DNA from: Citroniella saccharovorans
Lineage (GTDB): Bacteria; Bacillota; Clostridia; Tissierellales; Peptoniphilaceae
Length of the DNA: 64,000 nucleotides
Assembly (NCBI RefSeq): GCF_035481615.1
Contig: NZ_JAYKOT010000003.1
Span: 1,302,001-1,366,000 of the forward strand
Reading direction: 5' to 3'
Made by a program: the position numbers and the translations under genes
Notes under the pieces: model-generated
What the model saw: the letters and a program-made list of their open reading frames with translations, nothing else
Databases searched by the model: none
What the model was told of the DNA's origin: nothing
Shown: positions 7,019 to 17,142 of the stretch, piece after piece
Layout: each line of letters starts with the position of its first letter
Numbering within the stretch: the stretch's first letter is position 1

Positions 7019-8347
7019 CTATAGCTTTCTATAAACTTTAAATATCATAGCCGTATAGGCAGCCGCTCCACCAATAATATTAGAAATTGGTTCGGCAAGA
7101 AAAACTCCTTTAACTCCAAATCCAAAAACTCCTGGCAAGAGTAGTGTAAGAGAAAAAACTAGTATTCCTTTCCTAAGTATAGTAAAGAATACGGCTTCCT
7201 TACTCATTCCCAAACTTAAAAAAGTAGACTGACCAGAAAACTGAAAGCTCATCATAAAGAATGCAGAAAAATAAATTATGAGATATGTTTTAGAAAGTTC
7301 AATTATTTCTTCATTTGAGGTAAGTATTCCAACAAAGAAAGTTGGATTTTTTAAAAGTAATATCCAAACTATAGTGGTAAAGCTTGTAGTTAATATTGTT
7401 ACTATTTTTATAGCTTTCTTAACCCTTTTATATTCTCCAGCTCCATAATTATAGCCCATCACTGGCTGAGCTCCTCCAATTATTCCATTTATTGGAAGCA
7501 CAAAAAGTTCTCTTATTGAGCTAATAATTGTCATTATTCCTATATAAGCATCCCCACCGTAAATGGAAAGCATCTTGTTACAAGTTATAAGGACTAATGA
7601 ATTTGTTAGTGACATTAAAAATCCTGAAATTCCTACTTCCATGATTTTTAATATTGTTTTTAATCTTATTCTTATTTTCTTAAAGTTAAGATTTACTTCG
7701 TGGTGAGTATCTGTAATAAATATCATTACCCAAATAAAAGAAATAAACTGACTTATTATTGTTGCAAGGGCAGCTCCAGACACTCCTAAATTAAAAGCAT
7801 ATATAAATATAGGATCCAGAATTATATTTAAAATAGCCCCAACTAAAACTGTTTGCATAGCTCTATTAGAATAACCCATGGCTATAATAAAGCTGTTGAT
7901 TCCGGTTGCAAGCATTGAAAAAACTGTACCTATCAAATATATTTTTAGATATTCATTTGCATAGTAGAAAGTATTCTCTGAAGCTCCAAATAAATATAAT
8001 ATATTTTTTTTAAATACATAGAAAAATATTGTTAAAATAATTCCAGAAATTAATAATAAGAAAAAAGTATTATTTAAAATTTCTCTAGAATACTCATCAT
8101 TTTTTTTACCTCTCTCAATAGCAAATAGAGATGATCCTCCAACCTGGTAAAAATTAGTAAAAGCTATAGTTATTGTAACAATTGGAAACATGAGTCCAAT
8201 ACCAGTAAGAGCGGCCCCTCCATTTTGCATATGTCCAATAAAAACTCTATCTACTATATTATATAGAAGCTGTACTAACTGAGCTATTGTTAGCGGAATT
8301 GCTGTTTTTAATATATTTTTAAATATCGAACCTTTAGAAAAATCCAT
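7019..8347 (-). CDS. MATE family efflux transporter
   Basis: The product is 442 residues, rich in hydrophobic segments, about 12 membrane helices as expected for the MATE family (MepA-like branch). Family features include TIAQLVQLLYNIVDRVFIG near the start, ALTGIGLMFPI, and the inter-repeat symmetry with GAQPVMGYNYGAGEYKRV near residue 290. It would export cationic drugs or metabolites by H+ or Na+ antiport; the Na+-type V-ATPase downstream makes Na+ coupling possible but this is inference. It appears to be a single-gene unit. Confidence 0.92.
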   Translation of the reverse strand: MDFSKGSIFKNILKTAIPLTIAQLVQLLYNIVDRVFIGHMQNGGAALTGIGLMFPIVTITIAFTNFYQVGGSSLFAIERGKKNDEYSREILNNTFFLLLISGIILTIFFYVFKKNILYLFGASENTFYYANEYLKIYLIGTVFSMLATGINSFIIAMGYSNRAMQTVLVGAILNIILDPIFIYAFNLGVSGAALATIISQFISFIWVMIFITDTHHEVNLNFKKIRIRLKTILKIMEVGISGFLMSLTNSLVLITCNKMLSIYGGDAYIGIMTIISSIRELFVLPINGIIGGAQPVMGYNYGAGEYKRVKKAIKIVTILTTSFTTIVWILLLKNPTFFVGILTSNEEIIELSKTYLIIYFSAFFMMSFQFSGQSTFLSLGMSKEAVFFTILRKGILVFSLTLLLPGVFGFGVKGVFLAEPISNIIGGAAAYTAMIFKVYRKL

Positions 8348-8413
8348 TTTACTCCCATTCCTATTTTTTAAATCTTTTCTCCTATTCTATATCTAATTAC
8401 TTTTTTTTACAAG

Positions 8414-8493
8414 AAAAAACCCCTAGTAATTAAACTTTATCTAAAATTTAAATTTGTTTCTATATTTTAGATTAGCTTATTTCTAAGGGTTTT
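8414..8493 (-). terminator. Multi-stem terminator of the V-ATPase operon
   Basis: The outer stem AAAACCCTTAG / CTAGGGGTTTT (one wobble) encloses an inner ATCTAAAAT / ATTTTAGAT stem and is followed by a T run on the minus strand. It lies just after the ntpD stop. Its two-arm layout resembles the hairpin at 41503-41573. Confidence 0.7.
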
Positions 8494-8498
8494 AAATA

Positions 8499-9146
8499 TT
8501 AATTTTCTTTAGCTATTAATTCTTTTACCTTCATAAGTCTAGTTATAGTTGCTCTTTCATTTTCCTCAAGTTTCATCCTGATATGTTTTATAGTATCTTT
8601 AAGATCTGGAATAGTTCTATGCTCAAGAGCGTTAACCCTTCTTCTTGTTTCCTCTATTTCTTTTGCCATAAGCTGACAAGTTTTTTCAAGTTCTGCAAGC
8701 TTTAAAAGTTTTTCCATAACTAAATTTAAACTCTTAATAGCATCATCTAATTCTGCAGATGTTTGTACATATCCATAAGGATACATGTTCTTTTCATCTG
8801 ATTTATCAACTGATTCATTATTAAAATTCATTAGAGGAATCATAACACTCATTACATTTTTTTCTTCTACCTCAACAGTTAGTTTTCTTTTCGGAAAAGA
8901 AACTGCAGCCTCTAACATTTTTGGACTCATAACTGCTGAAGCAAACATAAAATCTTTGAATGATTCTGAAAGAGCTTTTTCTACCTCTTCTCTTAGCTTT
9001 TTGTTTTCTCTAATATTTTCAATGAATCTTCTCATTAGTTCATCTTGTTTATCTTTTAGGAGTTTGTGGCCTCTTTCAGATGTCTTTAGCCTTGCTTTTA
9101 AAAGTGACATCTGCATCCTGGTTGGATTAACTTTTAAAATTGCCAT
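8499..9146 (-). CDS. ntpD: V-type ATP synthase subunit D
   Basis: The product is 215 residues, as expected for the D subunit that forms the rotating central stalk of V/A-type ATPases. The start VNPTRMQMSLLKARL and the long N- and C-terminal helices with ALEHRTIPDL near residue 175 are characteristic. It is the last gene of the ntp operon, 10 nt after ntpB, with GGAGG ahead of the ATG. With F and C it transmits torque between the A3B3 head and the membrane K ring. Confidence 0.95.
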   Translation of the reverse strand: MAILKVNPTRMQMSLLKARLKTSERGHKLLKDKQDELMRRFIENIRENKKLREEVEKALSESFKDFMFASAVMSPKMLEAAVSFPKRKLTVEVEEKNVMSVMIPLMNFNNESVDKSDEKNMYPYGYVQTSAELDDAIKSLNLVMEKLLKLAELEKTCQLMAKEIEETRRRVNALEHRTIPDLKDTIKHIRMKLEENERATITRLMKVKELIAKEN

Positions 9147-9156
9147 AAGTTCCTCC

Positions 9157-10530
9157 TTAATTTTTGTCCATATACTTGTCTATATATTCGTCCCTAATTC
9201 TCTTTAACTCAGATCTTGGAATTATCTTTAATAGTTTCCATCCTAAATCAAGTGTTTCATTGATTTCTCTATTGTTATAATATCCTTGATCAACATAAGC
9301 CTTATCAAATTCTTCCGCAAATTTAGCAAATGCTTTTTCTGCATCAGAAAGTGCTGAATCACCAAGAATAACTGCAAGCTCTCTAGCTGAAATACCTGAT
9401 GTATAGGCAGCATAAATTTGGTTCATAGTATCAGCATGATCTTCTCTTGTTTTACCACTACCAATACCCTTATCCTTAAGTCTAGATAGAGACGGAACAA
9501 TATTTATAGGTGGTTCAATTCCTTTTTTATAAAGTTCCTTCGAAAGAATAATTTGCCCCTCAGTGATGTATCCAGTTAAGTCAGGTATAGGATGGGTTAT
9601 ATCATCTTCAGGCATTGTAAGAATAGGTATTTGGGTAATTGAACCCTTTTTACCTTTAATTCTTCCTGCTCTTTCATATAGTCCAGCTAAATCTGTATAA
9701 AGATATCCTGGATAACCACGTCTTCCTGGAACTTCCTTTCTTGCAGCAGAAACTTCTCTAAGTGCTTCTGCATAATTTGTAAGGTCAGTTAAAATAACTA
9801 GAACGTGCATATCTTTTTCAAATGCTAAATACTCAGCACAGGTTAAAGCCATTCTTGGAGTTGCAATTCTTTCGATGGCTGGGTCATTGGCAAGATTCAT
9901 AAATAATACTGCCCTATCAATAGCCCCAGTTTTTTTAAAGTCATTTATAAAGAATTGAGCTTCTTCAAAGGTAATTCCCATTGCTCCAAAAACTACCGCA
10001 AACTTTTCATCAGTTCCAAGAACTCTGGCTTGTCTAGCAATTTGAGCAGCAACATTATTATGTGGAAGTCCGGATCCAGAGAATATAGGAAGTTTTTGTC
10101 CTCTTACTAAGGTGTTAAGTCCATCTATACATGAAATTCCAGTTTGAATAAATTCATCTGGATAATCTCTAGAGAATGGATTTATTGGATTTCCATTAAT
10201 ATCAAGTCTATCTTCAGGAATAATTTTTGGACCACCATCAATTGGGCTTCCAAGTCCATCAAAAACTCTACCAATCATATCTTCTGATACAGCAAGTTCA
10301 AGTGGCCTACCTAAAAATCTTACTGAAGAATTTTTAAGATTAATTCCACTAGATCCTTCAAAAAGCTGAATAGTAGCCTTGTCCTCGTTAATTTCAAGAA
10401 CTCTACCTCTTCTTTTTTCTCCATTTTGCATTTGAACTTCAACTAACTCTTCGTATTTTGCACCCTCTACTCCTTCTACAAGCATTAGTGGTCCAACTGC
10501 TTCTGTTATTGATCTATAATCCTTAAGCAT
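9157..10530 (-). CDS. ntpB: V-type ATP synthase subunit B
   Basis: The product is 457 residues, full length for the non-catalytic B subunit of V/A-ATPases. It has the family start DYRSITEAVGPLMLVEGVEG and the IFSGSGLPHNNVAAQI segment, which replaces a true Walker A loop and confirms B rather than A. The ALREVSAARKEVPGRRGYPGY region is also diagnostic. Its ATG overlaps the corrected ntpA stop by several bases, indicating translational coupling. B alternates with A in the hexameric head and completes the nucleotide pockets. Confidence 0.96.
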   Translation of the reverse strand: MLKDYRSITEAVGPLMLVEGVEGAKYEELVEVQMQNGEKRRGRVLEINEDKATIQLFEGSSGINLKNSSVRFLGRPLELAVSEDMIGRVFDGLGSPIDGGPKIIPEDRLDINGNPINPFSRDYPDEFIQTGISCIDGLNTLVRGQKLPIFSGSGLPHNNVAAQIARQARVLGTDEKFAVVFGAMGITFEEAQFFINDFKKTGAIDRAVLFMNLANDPAIERIATPRMALTCAEYLAFEKDMHVLVILTDLTNYAEALREVSAARKEVPGRRGYPGYLYTDLAGLYERAGRIKGKKGSITQIPILTMPEDDITHPIPDLTGYITEGQIILSKELYKKGIEPPINIVPSLSRLKDKGIGSGKTREDHADTMNQIYAAYTSGISARELAVILGDSALSDAEKAFAKFAEEFDKAYVDQGYYNNREINETLDLGWKLLKIIPRSELKRIRDEYIDKYMDKN

Positions 10531-12291
10531 GTGATCCTCCTTCTTCTATAAGAGTAGTAACTGCATCTACTAGTTCAGTTTTAATATTCTTTAGCTCAGA
10601 AAGCTTATCTTCTGGAATATTTTTTGCTCTTGTAATTTTTTTCTCTAACTTCTAAAGCTAAAACTTCATTTAGATAAACTCCATTTTCCAGTGCTCTTTT
10701 AGCTTCATCTTCAAAAGATAGTATTAAATCTAAGATTAAAAACTGTTTTTCTAGTGAACAATAGGTATCTTCAGGTCTAAAAGCGTTTTGTTGTAGAAAA
10801 TCTTCTCTGATAGATTTTGAAACTTCAAGTTTAAGCTGATCTAAATCTGAAAGAGAGTCTCTACCAACGAGTTTAACTATTTCAAGTAAAGATGCTTCTT
10901 CACTGAGTAGTGCCATTGCTCTTTTTCTATTAATTGCAAAATCTTTAGATATGCTATTTGTTAAATATTCATCTACCTTATCTTGATATAGGGTATATGA
11001 GTTTAACCAGTTAATAGCTGGGAAGTGTCTTGCATAAGAAAGTGCATAATCAAGTCCCCAGAAAACTTTTACGATTCTAAGTGTAGCCTGGGATACTGGT
11101 TCAGAAATATCTCCACCTGGAGGCAGAAACAGCTCCTATGGCAGTTAAACTACCTTCTCTATCATCAGATCCTAAAACTTTTGCAAGACCAGCTCTTTCA
11201 TAAAATTCTGCAATTCTAGAAGCTAGATAAGCTGGATAACCTTCGTCACCAGGCATTTCTTCAAGTCTACCACTCATTTCTCTTAAAGCTTCAGCCCATC
11301 TTGATGTAGAATCCGCCATCATAGCAACAGAATAACCCATATCTCTAAAATATTCTGCAACAGTTATACCAGTATATATAGAAGCTTCTCTAGCCGCAAC
11401 TGGCATATTAGAAGTATTTGCTATAAGAACTGTTCTCTTCATTAATGATTCTCCAGTTCTTGGGTCTTCTAGCTCTGGAAACTCCATAAGTACATCAGTC
11501 ATCTCGTTTCCACGTTCTCCACAACCAACATATACTACTATATCTGCATCTGCCCACTTAGCTAGTTGGTGCTGAACAACTGTCTTTCCTGATCCAAAAG
11601 GTCCTGGAATTGCAGCAGTTCCGCCTTTTGCTACTGGGAAAAATGTATCTATAACCCTTTGCCCAGTAATTAAAGGTTTAATAGGGTCTAGCTTTTCCTT
11701 AACTGGTCTTGGAACTCTAACTGGCCATTTTTGCATTAACTTTACATCGCCGCCATTTTCCCCATCAATTTTAGCAACCACTTCATCTACAGTAAAACTT
11801 CCGCTACTTATTGACTTAATAGTTCCTGATAAACCAATTGGAACCATTATTTTATGCTTAAAAACTTTATTTTCTTGAACTTCTCCTATAATATCTCCGC
11901 TTTGAACCTTGTCTCCAACTTTTTTAGTTGCAACAAAATCCCATTTCTTTTCTCTATTTAATCTAGGTACTGTAATTCCTCTTGTTAAGAAGTCACCAGC
12001 CTTATCCTTAAGTGCATCAAGTGGCCTTTGAATCCCATCAAACATACCCTCTATAAGACCAGGTCCAAGTTCTATAGAAAGAGGTGAACCAGTTGTGTAA
12101 ACAGGTTCTCCAGGTCCAATTCCTGTGGTATTTTCATATACCTGGATAGAAGCTCTATCATTTCTCATTTCAATGATTTCTCCGATAAGTCTATCTTCAG
12201 AAACCTCAACAACATCATAAACGTTAGCTTCGTCCATGCCTTGTGCAACAACTAAAGGGCCGGAGACTTTTAAAATTTTTCCTACTTTCAA
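10523..12291 (-). CDS. ntpA: V-type ATP synthase catalytic subunit A, two frameshifts as sequenced
   Basis: This is the catalytic subunit with Walker A GPFGSGKTVVQHQL near residue 230 and the SRWAEALREMSGRLEEMPGDEG motif. As sequenced it is broken twice. An extra G at about 11124 spoils the conserved SPPGGD loop, and an extra A in the seven-base run at 10636-10642 breaks the C-terminus. Removing both restores 588 residues ending EEGGSHA, standard for the family. I place the start at a TTG (12291, KVGKILKVSGPL) because AGGAGGG lies 5 nt before it. Two independent lesions in an otherwise pristine gene point to base-calling errors. Confidence 0.93.
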
Positions 12292-12301
12292 TATAGCCCT
12301 C

Positions 12302-12610
12302 CTATAATATATTAGATCCAACTGCTTTTTCTACATATTCTTCAATTCTCTTCATGCCAATATTTTTTGTTCCTTTAGAATTTGGAACTGGAATAATTGC
12401 AGGAAGAGTCTTATCATCATATCTTTCAACAGTTTCTCTAACCTTTTCTAAAATTTCTTCTGTAATAAATATTACACCATAATCGTCCTTAGCAAGCGAG
12501 TCGATAGTTTTTCTAGCTTCAAGTGGGCTCTTAACAGAAAATACATCTATTCCAATAGCCTTAAAGCCTAAGATAGATTCCTTATCACCAACAATAGCTA
12601 TCTTATACAT
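12302..12610 (-). CDS. ntpF: V-type ATP synthase subunit F
   Basis: This is a 102-residue protein with the F-subunit signature: YKIAIVGDKESILGFKAIGID at the start, GVIFITEEI in the middle, and a C-terminal PAIIPVP segment. F sits on the central stalk with D. The open frame extends to 12643, but the ATG at 12610 is the family start; it lies just upstream (in the minus-strand sense) of the ntpC stop codon, so the genes overlap by a few bases and GGTGAG provides the ribosome binding site. Confidence 0.92.
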   Translation of the reverse strand: MYKIAIVGDKESILGFKAIGIDVFSVKSPLEARKTIDSLAKDDYGVIFITEEILEKVRETVERYDDKTLPAIIPVPNSKGTKNIGMKRIEEYVEKAVGSNIL

Positions 12611-13584
12611 AAGTCTCACCCAACCTTTCCTTAATAAAATCATTACTTAAACCATTTTGTTTGGAAAGGAGAATAATCCTAATATTTTTCAACTCTCGCT
12701 CTCTTAACTTAAAATAAGTGTATATAACTTCTGGACCAGTAACAACAAATCTATTTTCCTTAAGATTTAATATATCATAATAATCTTTCGCTTTTTCAAA
12801 ATCGGAAATTCTTCCAGATTTGTTGTACATATCAAGACCTTCTTTTAGTAATTTATAAATTTCTTCATATTTAAAGCTTAATATAAATCCATCCAGAGCT
12901 TCATAATAATGGGCAAATAATTTTTCCTTAGAAATATTACCTCCATCTGCAACTATTTTCTTCACAAAATCAAGCTCATTTGATTGGAATTTGCTTCTAA
13001 TCAGCATATATATATTTTGAAAGTCAATTTCATCCTTAACTAGTTTTTCAAAATAAGGATATTTAAATGATTTAGCCATCTCTTCAAGCTCTTTTAAATA
13101 ATATTTATCAACAAGAATTTCAATACCTCTAGTATCTTTTATAGATTGAATTTCACTCTCAATCTTGGAATATAGGTTAGTTTTGTCCCGAGATCCTGAA
13201 AATAAATTTTCTAGAAAATCTTTATCATACTCAGTATTTTCAATTAAGAGATCTTTATTGTCTGTACCCATTAACCTATCTTTCAAAGAAGATCTTTAGG
13301 TTATGGATGTCAAATTTAGTAGTAAAAAATTTATATAATTCATTTCCACCCAATTCTTTAAGATTCTTATAAAGATCCTTTTCTGCTTCTTGAAGAGAAA
13401 CATCATACTCTAGTGGGTCATTGATATTATTAAAAAACGGAGAATACTTTGACTCTCTAAGAACTGATATTGCTTCATCTAAACTTTCAGCCTCGATCAT
13501 CCTGTTAAAATCAGATTTTGTAAGGAGAGATTTTTCAAGGACTCTTATTCTACTTGAACTTTGAATATAGTCATCTACTTTCAT
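12603..13584 (-). CDS. ntpC: V-type ATP synthase subunit C, frameshifted as sequenced
   Basis: The C (d-like) subunit couples the central stalk to the membrane K ring. Two frames cover it: the N-terminal 100 residues (VDDYIQSSSRIRVLE through KFDIHNLKIFF) and a second frame beginning KDRLMGTD. One extra base near 13284 separates them. Its removal gives a continuous 326-residue protein, a normal length for NtpC. The lesion is a G insertion outside a homopolymer, unlike most others in the window. The gene lies between ntpE (2 nt) and ntpF (overlap). Confidence 0.9.
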
Positions 13585-13586
13585 TT

Positions 13587-14136
13587 TTATCTCCTTCCAA
13601 AAATCATTTTTGCAATTTCACCTTCAAGATCTTGTCTATAAAAATCTACCAGTTCTTTAAAATCAAAATTTATAACTTCCTTTTTAGAAATAAGTTTAAA
13701 TCCTGATTCAGTTTTTTCATCTGAAATTTTATATAAAGAATTTTCAAAAAGTTTTTCCCTTCCCTCTTGAAGAACAAGCTCTATACCATCTTTTGAAAAG
13801 TTAGCTAGTTTTTTTTTCTATAAACTCCTTATACACTTTATCATCAACATTAGTTAATTTTTCTTTTGCAGCTTCAAAAACCTTATTTAATATTTCTCCT
13901 TGCATTTTAAGCTTCTCATCTCTAAGCTTTAAATTACTAGAGGAAATTATTTTGTCTTTTTCTAAGTCACTATTTGCTAAAGCCTTATCTAATATTTTTT
14001 TTGCTTCAGATTTCGCTCTTTCTTCTTCGATATTTATCATTTCTTGCTTTTTTTCTGAAGCTTCTCTTATAATATCTTCTGCTTTTTTTGTAGCGTCATC
14101 TACAATTTTTTGGGTTATATTTTCTAAATTAGACAT
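13587..14136 (-). CDS. ntpE: V-type ATP synthase subunit E, frameshifted as sequenced
   Basis: This is the peripheral stalk subunit E. The first 110 residues form a long charged helix (ITQKIVDDATKKAEDIIREA onwards). A nine-base T run at 13809-13817 shifts the frame and creates an early stop. Deleting one base restores the globular C-terminal part, including DGIELVLQEGREKLFENSLYK's equivalent region and an ending MIFGRR, for 182 residues in total. It follows ntpK closely and ends 2 nt before the ntpC ATG. E pairs with subunit G/H to hold the A3B3 head static. Confidence 0.88.
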
Positions 14137-14163
14137 ATTCCCCCTCCTTCTAAGTCGGTATAA

Positions 14164-14646
14164 TTAATATTGAACTACGATTAAAAGGATAATTGTCATT
14201 ACGAATGCTAGAATGGCATAAGTTTCAACCATTACTGCATAAATAACTCCTTTGATTGATTGTTCTTCATTTTTAGCAAGTACATTGATACCAGATACAG
14301 CAACTCTTCCTTGTTTTGTAGCTGAAAAGTATCCTACAAGACCCATAGGTAGAGAAGCAAATAAAATATATAAGCCTTGTGCAAGTGTTAAATCTGTACT
14401 TAATCTTGTCATAATAAGAATAGCAATTACGAATCCATAAAGTCCTTGAGTACCTGGAAGTAGTTGAAGGATAAGTGATTTACCAAACTTATCTGGCTCT
14501 TCAATAATAACTCCAGATGCTGCTTCCCCAGCCATACCAACGCCCTTTGCAGATCCCATACCTGATAAGCTAACGCAAAGTGCTGCTCCTAGAACGGCAA
14601 ATACAATTCCGCCGTACTCAATAAAAAATTGTGCTAAATTATTCAT
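14164..14646 (-). CDS. ntpK: V-type ATP synthase K (proteolipid) subunit, Na+ type
   Basis: The product is 160 residues with two tandem hairpins (four membrane helices), the double-size proteolipid of Enterococcus hirae-type Na+ V-ATPases. With a constant offset of +2 to E. hirae NtpK, all Na+ ligands are present: L63, T66, Q67 (LPGTQGLYGF), Q112 (TKQGR) and E141 (VETYA). This predicts Na+ transport. It forms the rotor ring and lies between ntpI and ntpE, with a good ribosome binding site (AAAGGGGG). Confidence 0.95.
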   Translation of the reverse strand: MNNLAQFFIEYGGIVFAVLGAALCVSLSGMGSAKGVGMAGEAASGVIIEEPDKFGKSLILQLLPGTQGLYGFVIAILIMTRLSTDLTLAQGLYILFASLPMGLVGYFSATKQGRVAVSGINVLAKNEEQSIKGVIYAVMVETYAILAFVMTIILLIVVQY

Positions 14647-14662
14647 TACTTTTTTCCCCCTT

Positions 14663-16597
14663 TTATTTTACGTCAAAATATTTTGATTCACTTGTGAATT
14701 TTTTAAACTTTTCTCCTCCACCTTCAAAGAACTTACCAAAGAATTCTACATAAGTAAGTCTTGCTGTGTGAACATAAGCAGATAAAAGTGAAAGGAATAA
14801 GTTGAATGCATGTCCAAACAAAAGAACAATTACTCCAAAGATTAAACCAATAATTGATGAACTTAAAAGTTTAAAAATTAGATTAATTGCAAAAGCTATA
14901 AATGCGCCAGATAGTGATAGGGCCATAAGTCTAGTATAGGAAACAAGGTCACCTACATAAGATGAAATTCCATATAGGTCATAAAGTCCCCCAGCAATCC
15001 TAGCACCTTTTGACTGAGCTTTTCTATTTGCAAATATAACTATTCCCAGCATACCAACAATCATCATTATTAAAAAGATCTTACTAACATTCTCACCCTT
15101 ACCCATGGCCTTGCTAACTAAAAGTCCACCGGCACCTATCAAAGCTAAGTACCAAGTAAGAACATCATATACAGCGTCCATAAACTTACCATCTCTTATA
15201 TTTAAATAAGCCTTAATAGCAAGTCCATAAAGTAAGTTAACTGCTCCAAATATAACACTTAATATAAGAAGCTTGGTTGGATCTTCTTGGGCATTAATTA
15301 ATCCAAATGGTAAACTATAGCCAAAGAAGGACCCATTAATTATTCCCCACATCATAGTAGAAATGCTAATATAAAAGAATAGCTGTAAAAAGTCTTTTTT
15401 GCTATCATCAAGTTTAAAGAATTTTAAACCTAAAGCAGTTACTATGAATAAAAATATTCCATATCCTAAGTCAGCTACCATCATTCCAAAAAAGAACCAA
15501 TAAAATATTGCAAAAAATGGAGTAGGATCCACTTCGCCATATTTTGGAAGAGAGTACATTTTAGTAATAGATTCAAAGGCTGAAACGAGTTTATTATTCT
15601 TTAGTAAAATAGGCGCTTTATCATCACTTGTTTTTGCTAATTCTAACTCAAGATAATATGCTCCAGAAAAATTTTCATCCAATATTTTCTTAAATTTTTC
15701 TTCCATTTCAGTAGGAATAAATCCACTAATAATATTTATTTCATTTGTATTGTAAAAATTTTCACTAGCTGATAATTTTAATTTTTTATTTTCTAAATCT
15801 TCTTTTTTTATTCTTAACTTATCTAAATATGAGCTGTATCCTAAAAGACTTTTCTCTAGAGATTCTATTTCTTCTTTAAGCCTTTTTTCCTCATCTTCAA
15901 GTTTTTGGACTGCCATTTTAGGACTAAGATCAGTTTTAAAAGAAATAGGATTGAATCCGAGCTGTCTAAACTCATTCAAGGCTTCCTTGTCCTTGTCAAG
16001 AATTATTAAGTAAAGGCCTGTAATAGCCCCTTTTGTGAAAATTGTTTCAGAAAAGGTATATTTGTAATTACTTAGTGCTGTATAAAAACTTTGAAGATTT
16101 GATGTTGGAAAAGTTCCCATGTAATAGTAAGCCCTATTTTTTTCTCCCAAATCACTTAAAGGATGATCAAAATCAACCCAAGGAAGATAGTCCTCTTTTT
16201 CCTGTTTAATATTTCCAATTCTCTGTCTACTTGTTTCAATTTTTTTAGTAATGCTTCTTAGTTTGTCTGCTATAAAATTAGAGTCAAATTCTTCTGATAT
16301 ACTTTCAATTTCCCTTAAGCTATAAGTTTTCCTAGGTGTATTCAACTCTTCAAGCATACTAGGTTTTTCTTGAATTTTCTCAAGGATCCCAATAGAAAAA
16401 TCAACATTACTTAGTTCTTCATTTATTTTTTGCATGCTATCAGGGATTTTATAGTCGTCTTGTCTTTTATCTTTGTCCCCTTCATATTCTTCTTTTGAAA
16501 AATGGACAAAATTGAAGTGCTGTAGCTCTTCTAAAAGTCTAGCCCTATCATTCTTAAAAGAAAAAAGACGAAACTTCGACATCTTAACTATTGCCAT
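14663..16597 (-). CDS. ntpI: V-type ATP synthase subunit I (a-type stator)
   Basis: The product is 644 residues. The N-terminal ~340 residues are soluble with a long coiled-coil arm (about 85-130 and 225-280). The C-terminal part has about eight membrane segments, including PTPFFAIFYWFFFGMMVADLGYG and, near residue 575, LMALSLSGAFIAFAINL; the conserved Arg of YTRLMALSL supplies the ion-release charge. It forms the half-channels against the K ring. Its start overlaps the ntpH end by 14 nt. Confidence 0.95.
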   Translation of the reverse strand: MAIVKMSKFRLFSFKNDRARLLEELQHFNFVHFSKEEYEGDKDKRQDDYKIPDSMQKINEELSNVDFSIGILEKIQEKPSMLEELNTPRKTYSLREIESISEEFDSNFIADKLRSITKKIETSRQRIGNIKQEKEDYLPWVDFDHPLSDLGEKNRAYYYMGTFPTSNLQSFYTALSNYKYTFSETIFTKGAITGLYLIILDKDKEALNEFRQLGFNPISFKTDLSPKMAVQKLEDEEKRLKEEIESLEKSLLGYSSYLDKLRIKKEDLENKKLKLSASENFYNTNEINIISGFIPTEMEEKFKKILDENFSGAYYLELELAKTSDDKAPILLKNNKLVSAFESITKMYSLPKYGEVDPTPFFAIFYWFFFGMMVADLGYGIFLFIVTALGLKFFKLDDSKKDFLQLFFYISISTMMWGIINGSFFGYSLPFGLINAQEDPTKLLILSVIFGAVNLLYGLAIKAYLNIRDGKFMDAVYDVLTWYLALIGAGGLLVSKAMGKGENVSKIFLIMMIVGMLGIVIFANRKAQSKGARIAGGLYDLYGISSYVGDLVSYTRLMALSLSGAFIAFAINLIFKLLSSSIIGLIFGVIVLLFGHAFNLFLSLLSAYVHTARLTYVEFFGKFFEGGGEKFKKFTSESKYFDVK

Positions 16598-16904
16598 TGT
16601 TTTCTAAAATCCTACTTACTACTAGGTCTACTGCCTTATCTAGTTTTTCTTTTTGCATGCCAGAAGTTCTTTTAATAAAATCATCTAATTCTTTATCATT
16701 TTTTTTAGATTCTATCTTGCCTTCTTCCCTCTTAGAATTAACTAGTTTTTCGGCTTCGCTTTTAGCTTTTGCTAAAATTTCATTATACCTAATTAAGGAT
16801 TCCTCTTTACTACTTTTAAGTATTTCTGAAGCTTTTAGATTAGCATCTTTAACTAATAAGTCTGCTTTTTCTTCCGCCCTTCTTACTTTTTCAATAGCAT
16901 CCAT
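16584..16904 (-). CDS. ntpH: V-type ATP synthase subunit G/H (peripheral stalk)
   Basis: This 106-residue protein is almost entirely charged helix (AIEKVRRAEEKADLLVKDAN...), typical of the G/H stalk subunit that pairs with E. It is the first gene of the nine-gene order H-I-K-E-C-F-A-B-D. GGAGGTGATT precedes the ATG and a consensus promoter lies about 80 nt further upstream. The sequence is low complexity, so the call rests on length, heptad pattern and position. Confidence 0.85.
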   Translation of the reverse strand: MDAIEKVRRAEEKADLLVKDANLKASEILKSSKEESLIRYNEILAKAKSEAEKLVNSKREEGKIESKKNDKELDDFIKRTSGMQKEKLDKAVDLVVSRILENNGNS

Positions 16905-16981
16905 TCAATCACCTCCATTATATGTCATAAGAGAGATCGCTTTCAAAAATTTCTAAAAATAGAAACTACTCTCCTAAATTT

Positions 16982-17010
16982 ATTATAATGTTTAAATACT
17001 ATAAATGCAA
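16982..17010 (-). promoter_or_regulatory. Sigma-A promoter of the V-ATPase operon
   Basis: On the minus strand, -35 TTGCAT, a 17-base spacer and a perfect -10 TATAAT lie about 80 nt upstream of ntpH. Confidence 0.8.
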
Positions 17011-17142
17011 GAATATCAATAAAAGAACATATTTAAATTAAAGAATTAGTTCTATAAAATTGATAATTTGCCCATCCTTTAATTTATGAAAACATTTGTC
17101 TAATGAATAACATATAGTTTTATGCTTATAAATATATTTTAT

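Noticed and set aside
8785..9207. 140-codon plus-strand frame opposite ntpD
   Set aside because: It is a serine/phenylalanine-rich shadow of the clearly conserved ntpD gene and has no ribosome binding site.
10523..14136. Programmed frameshifting in ntpA, ntpC and ntpE
   Set aside because: No member of these families is known to use it, two sites are not slippery, and the same +1 pattern occurs in unrelated genes of the window.
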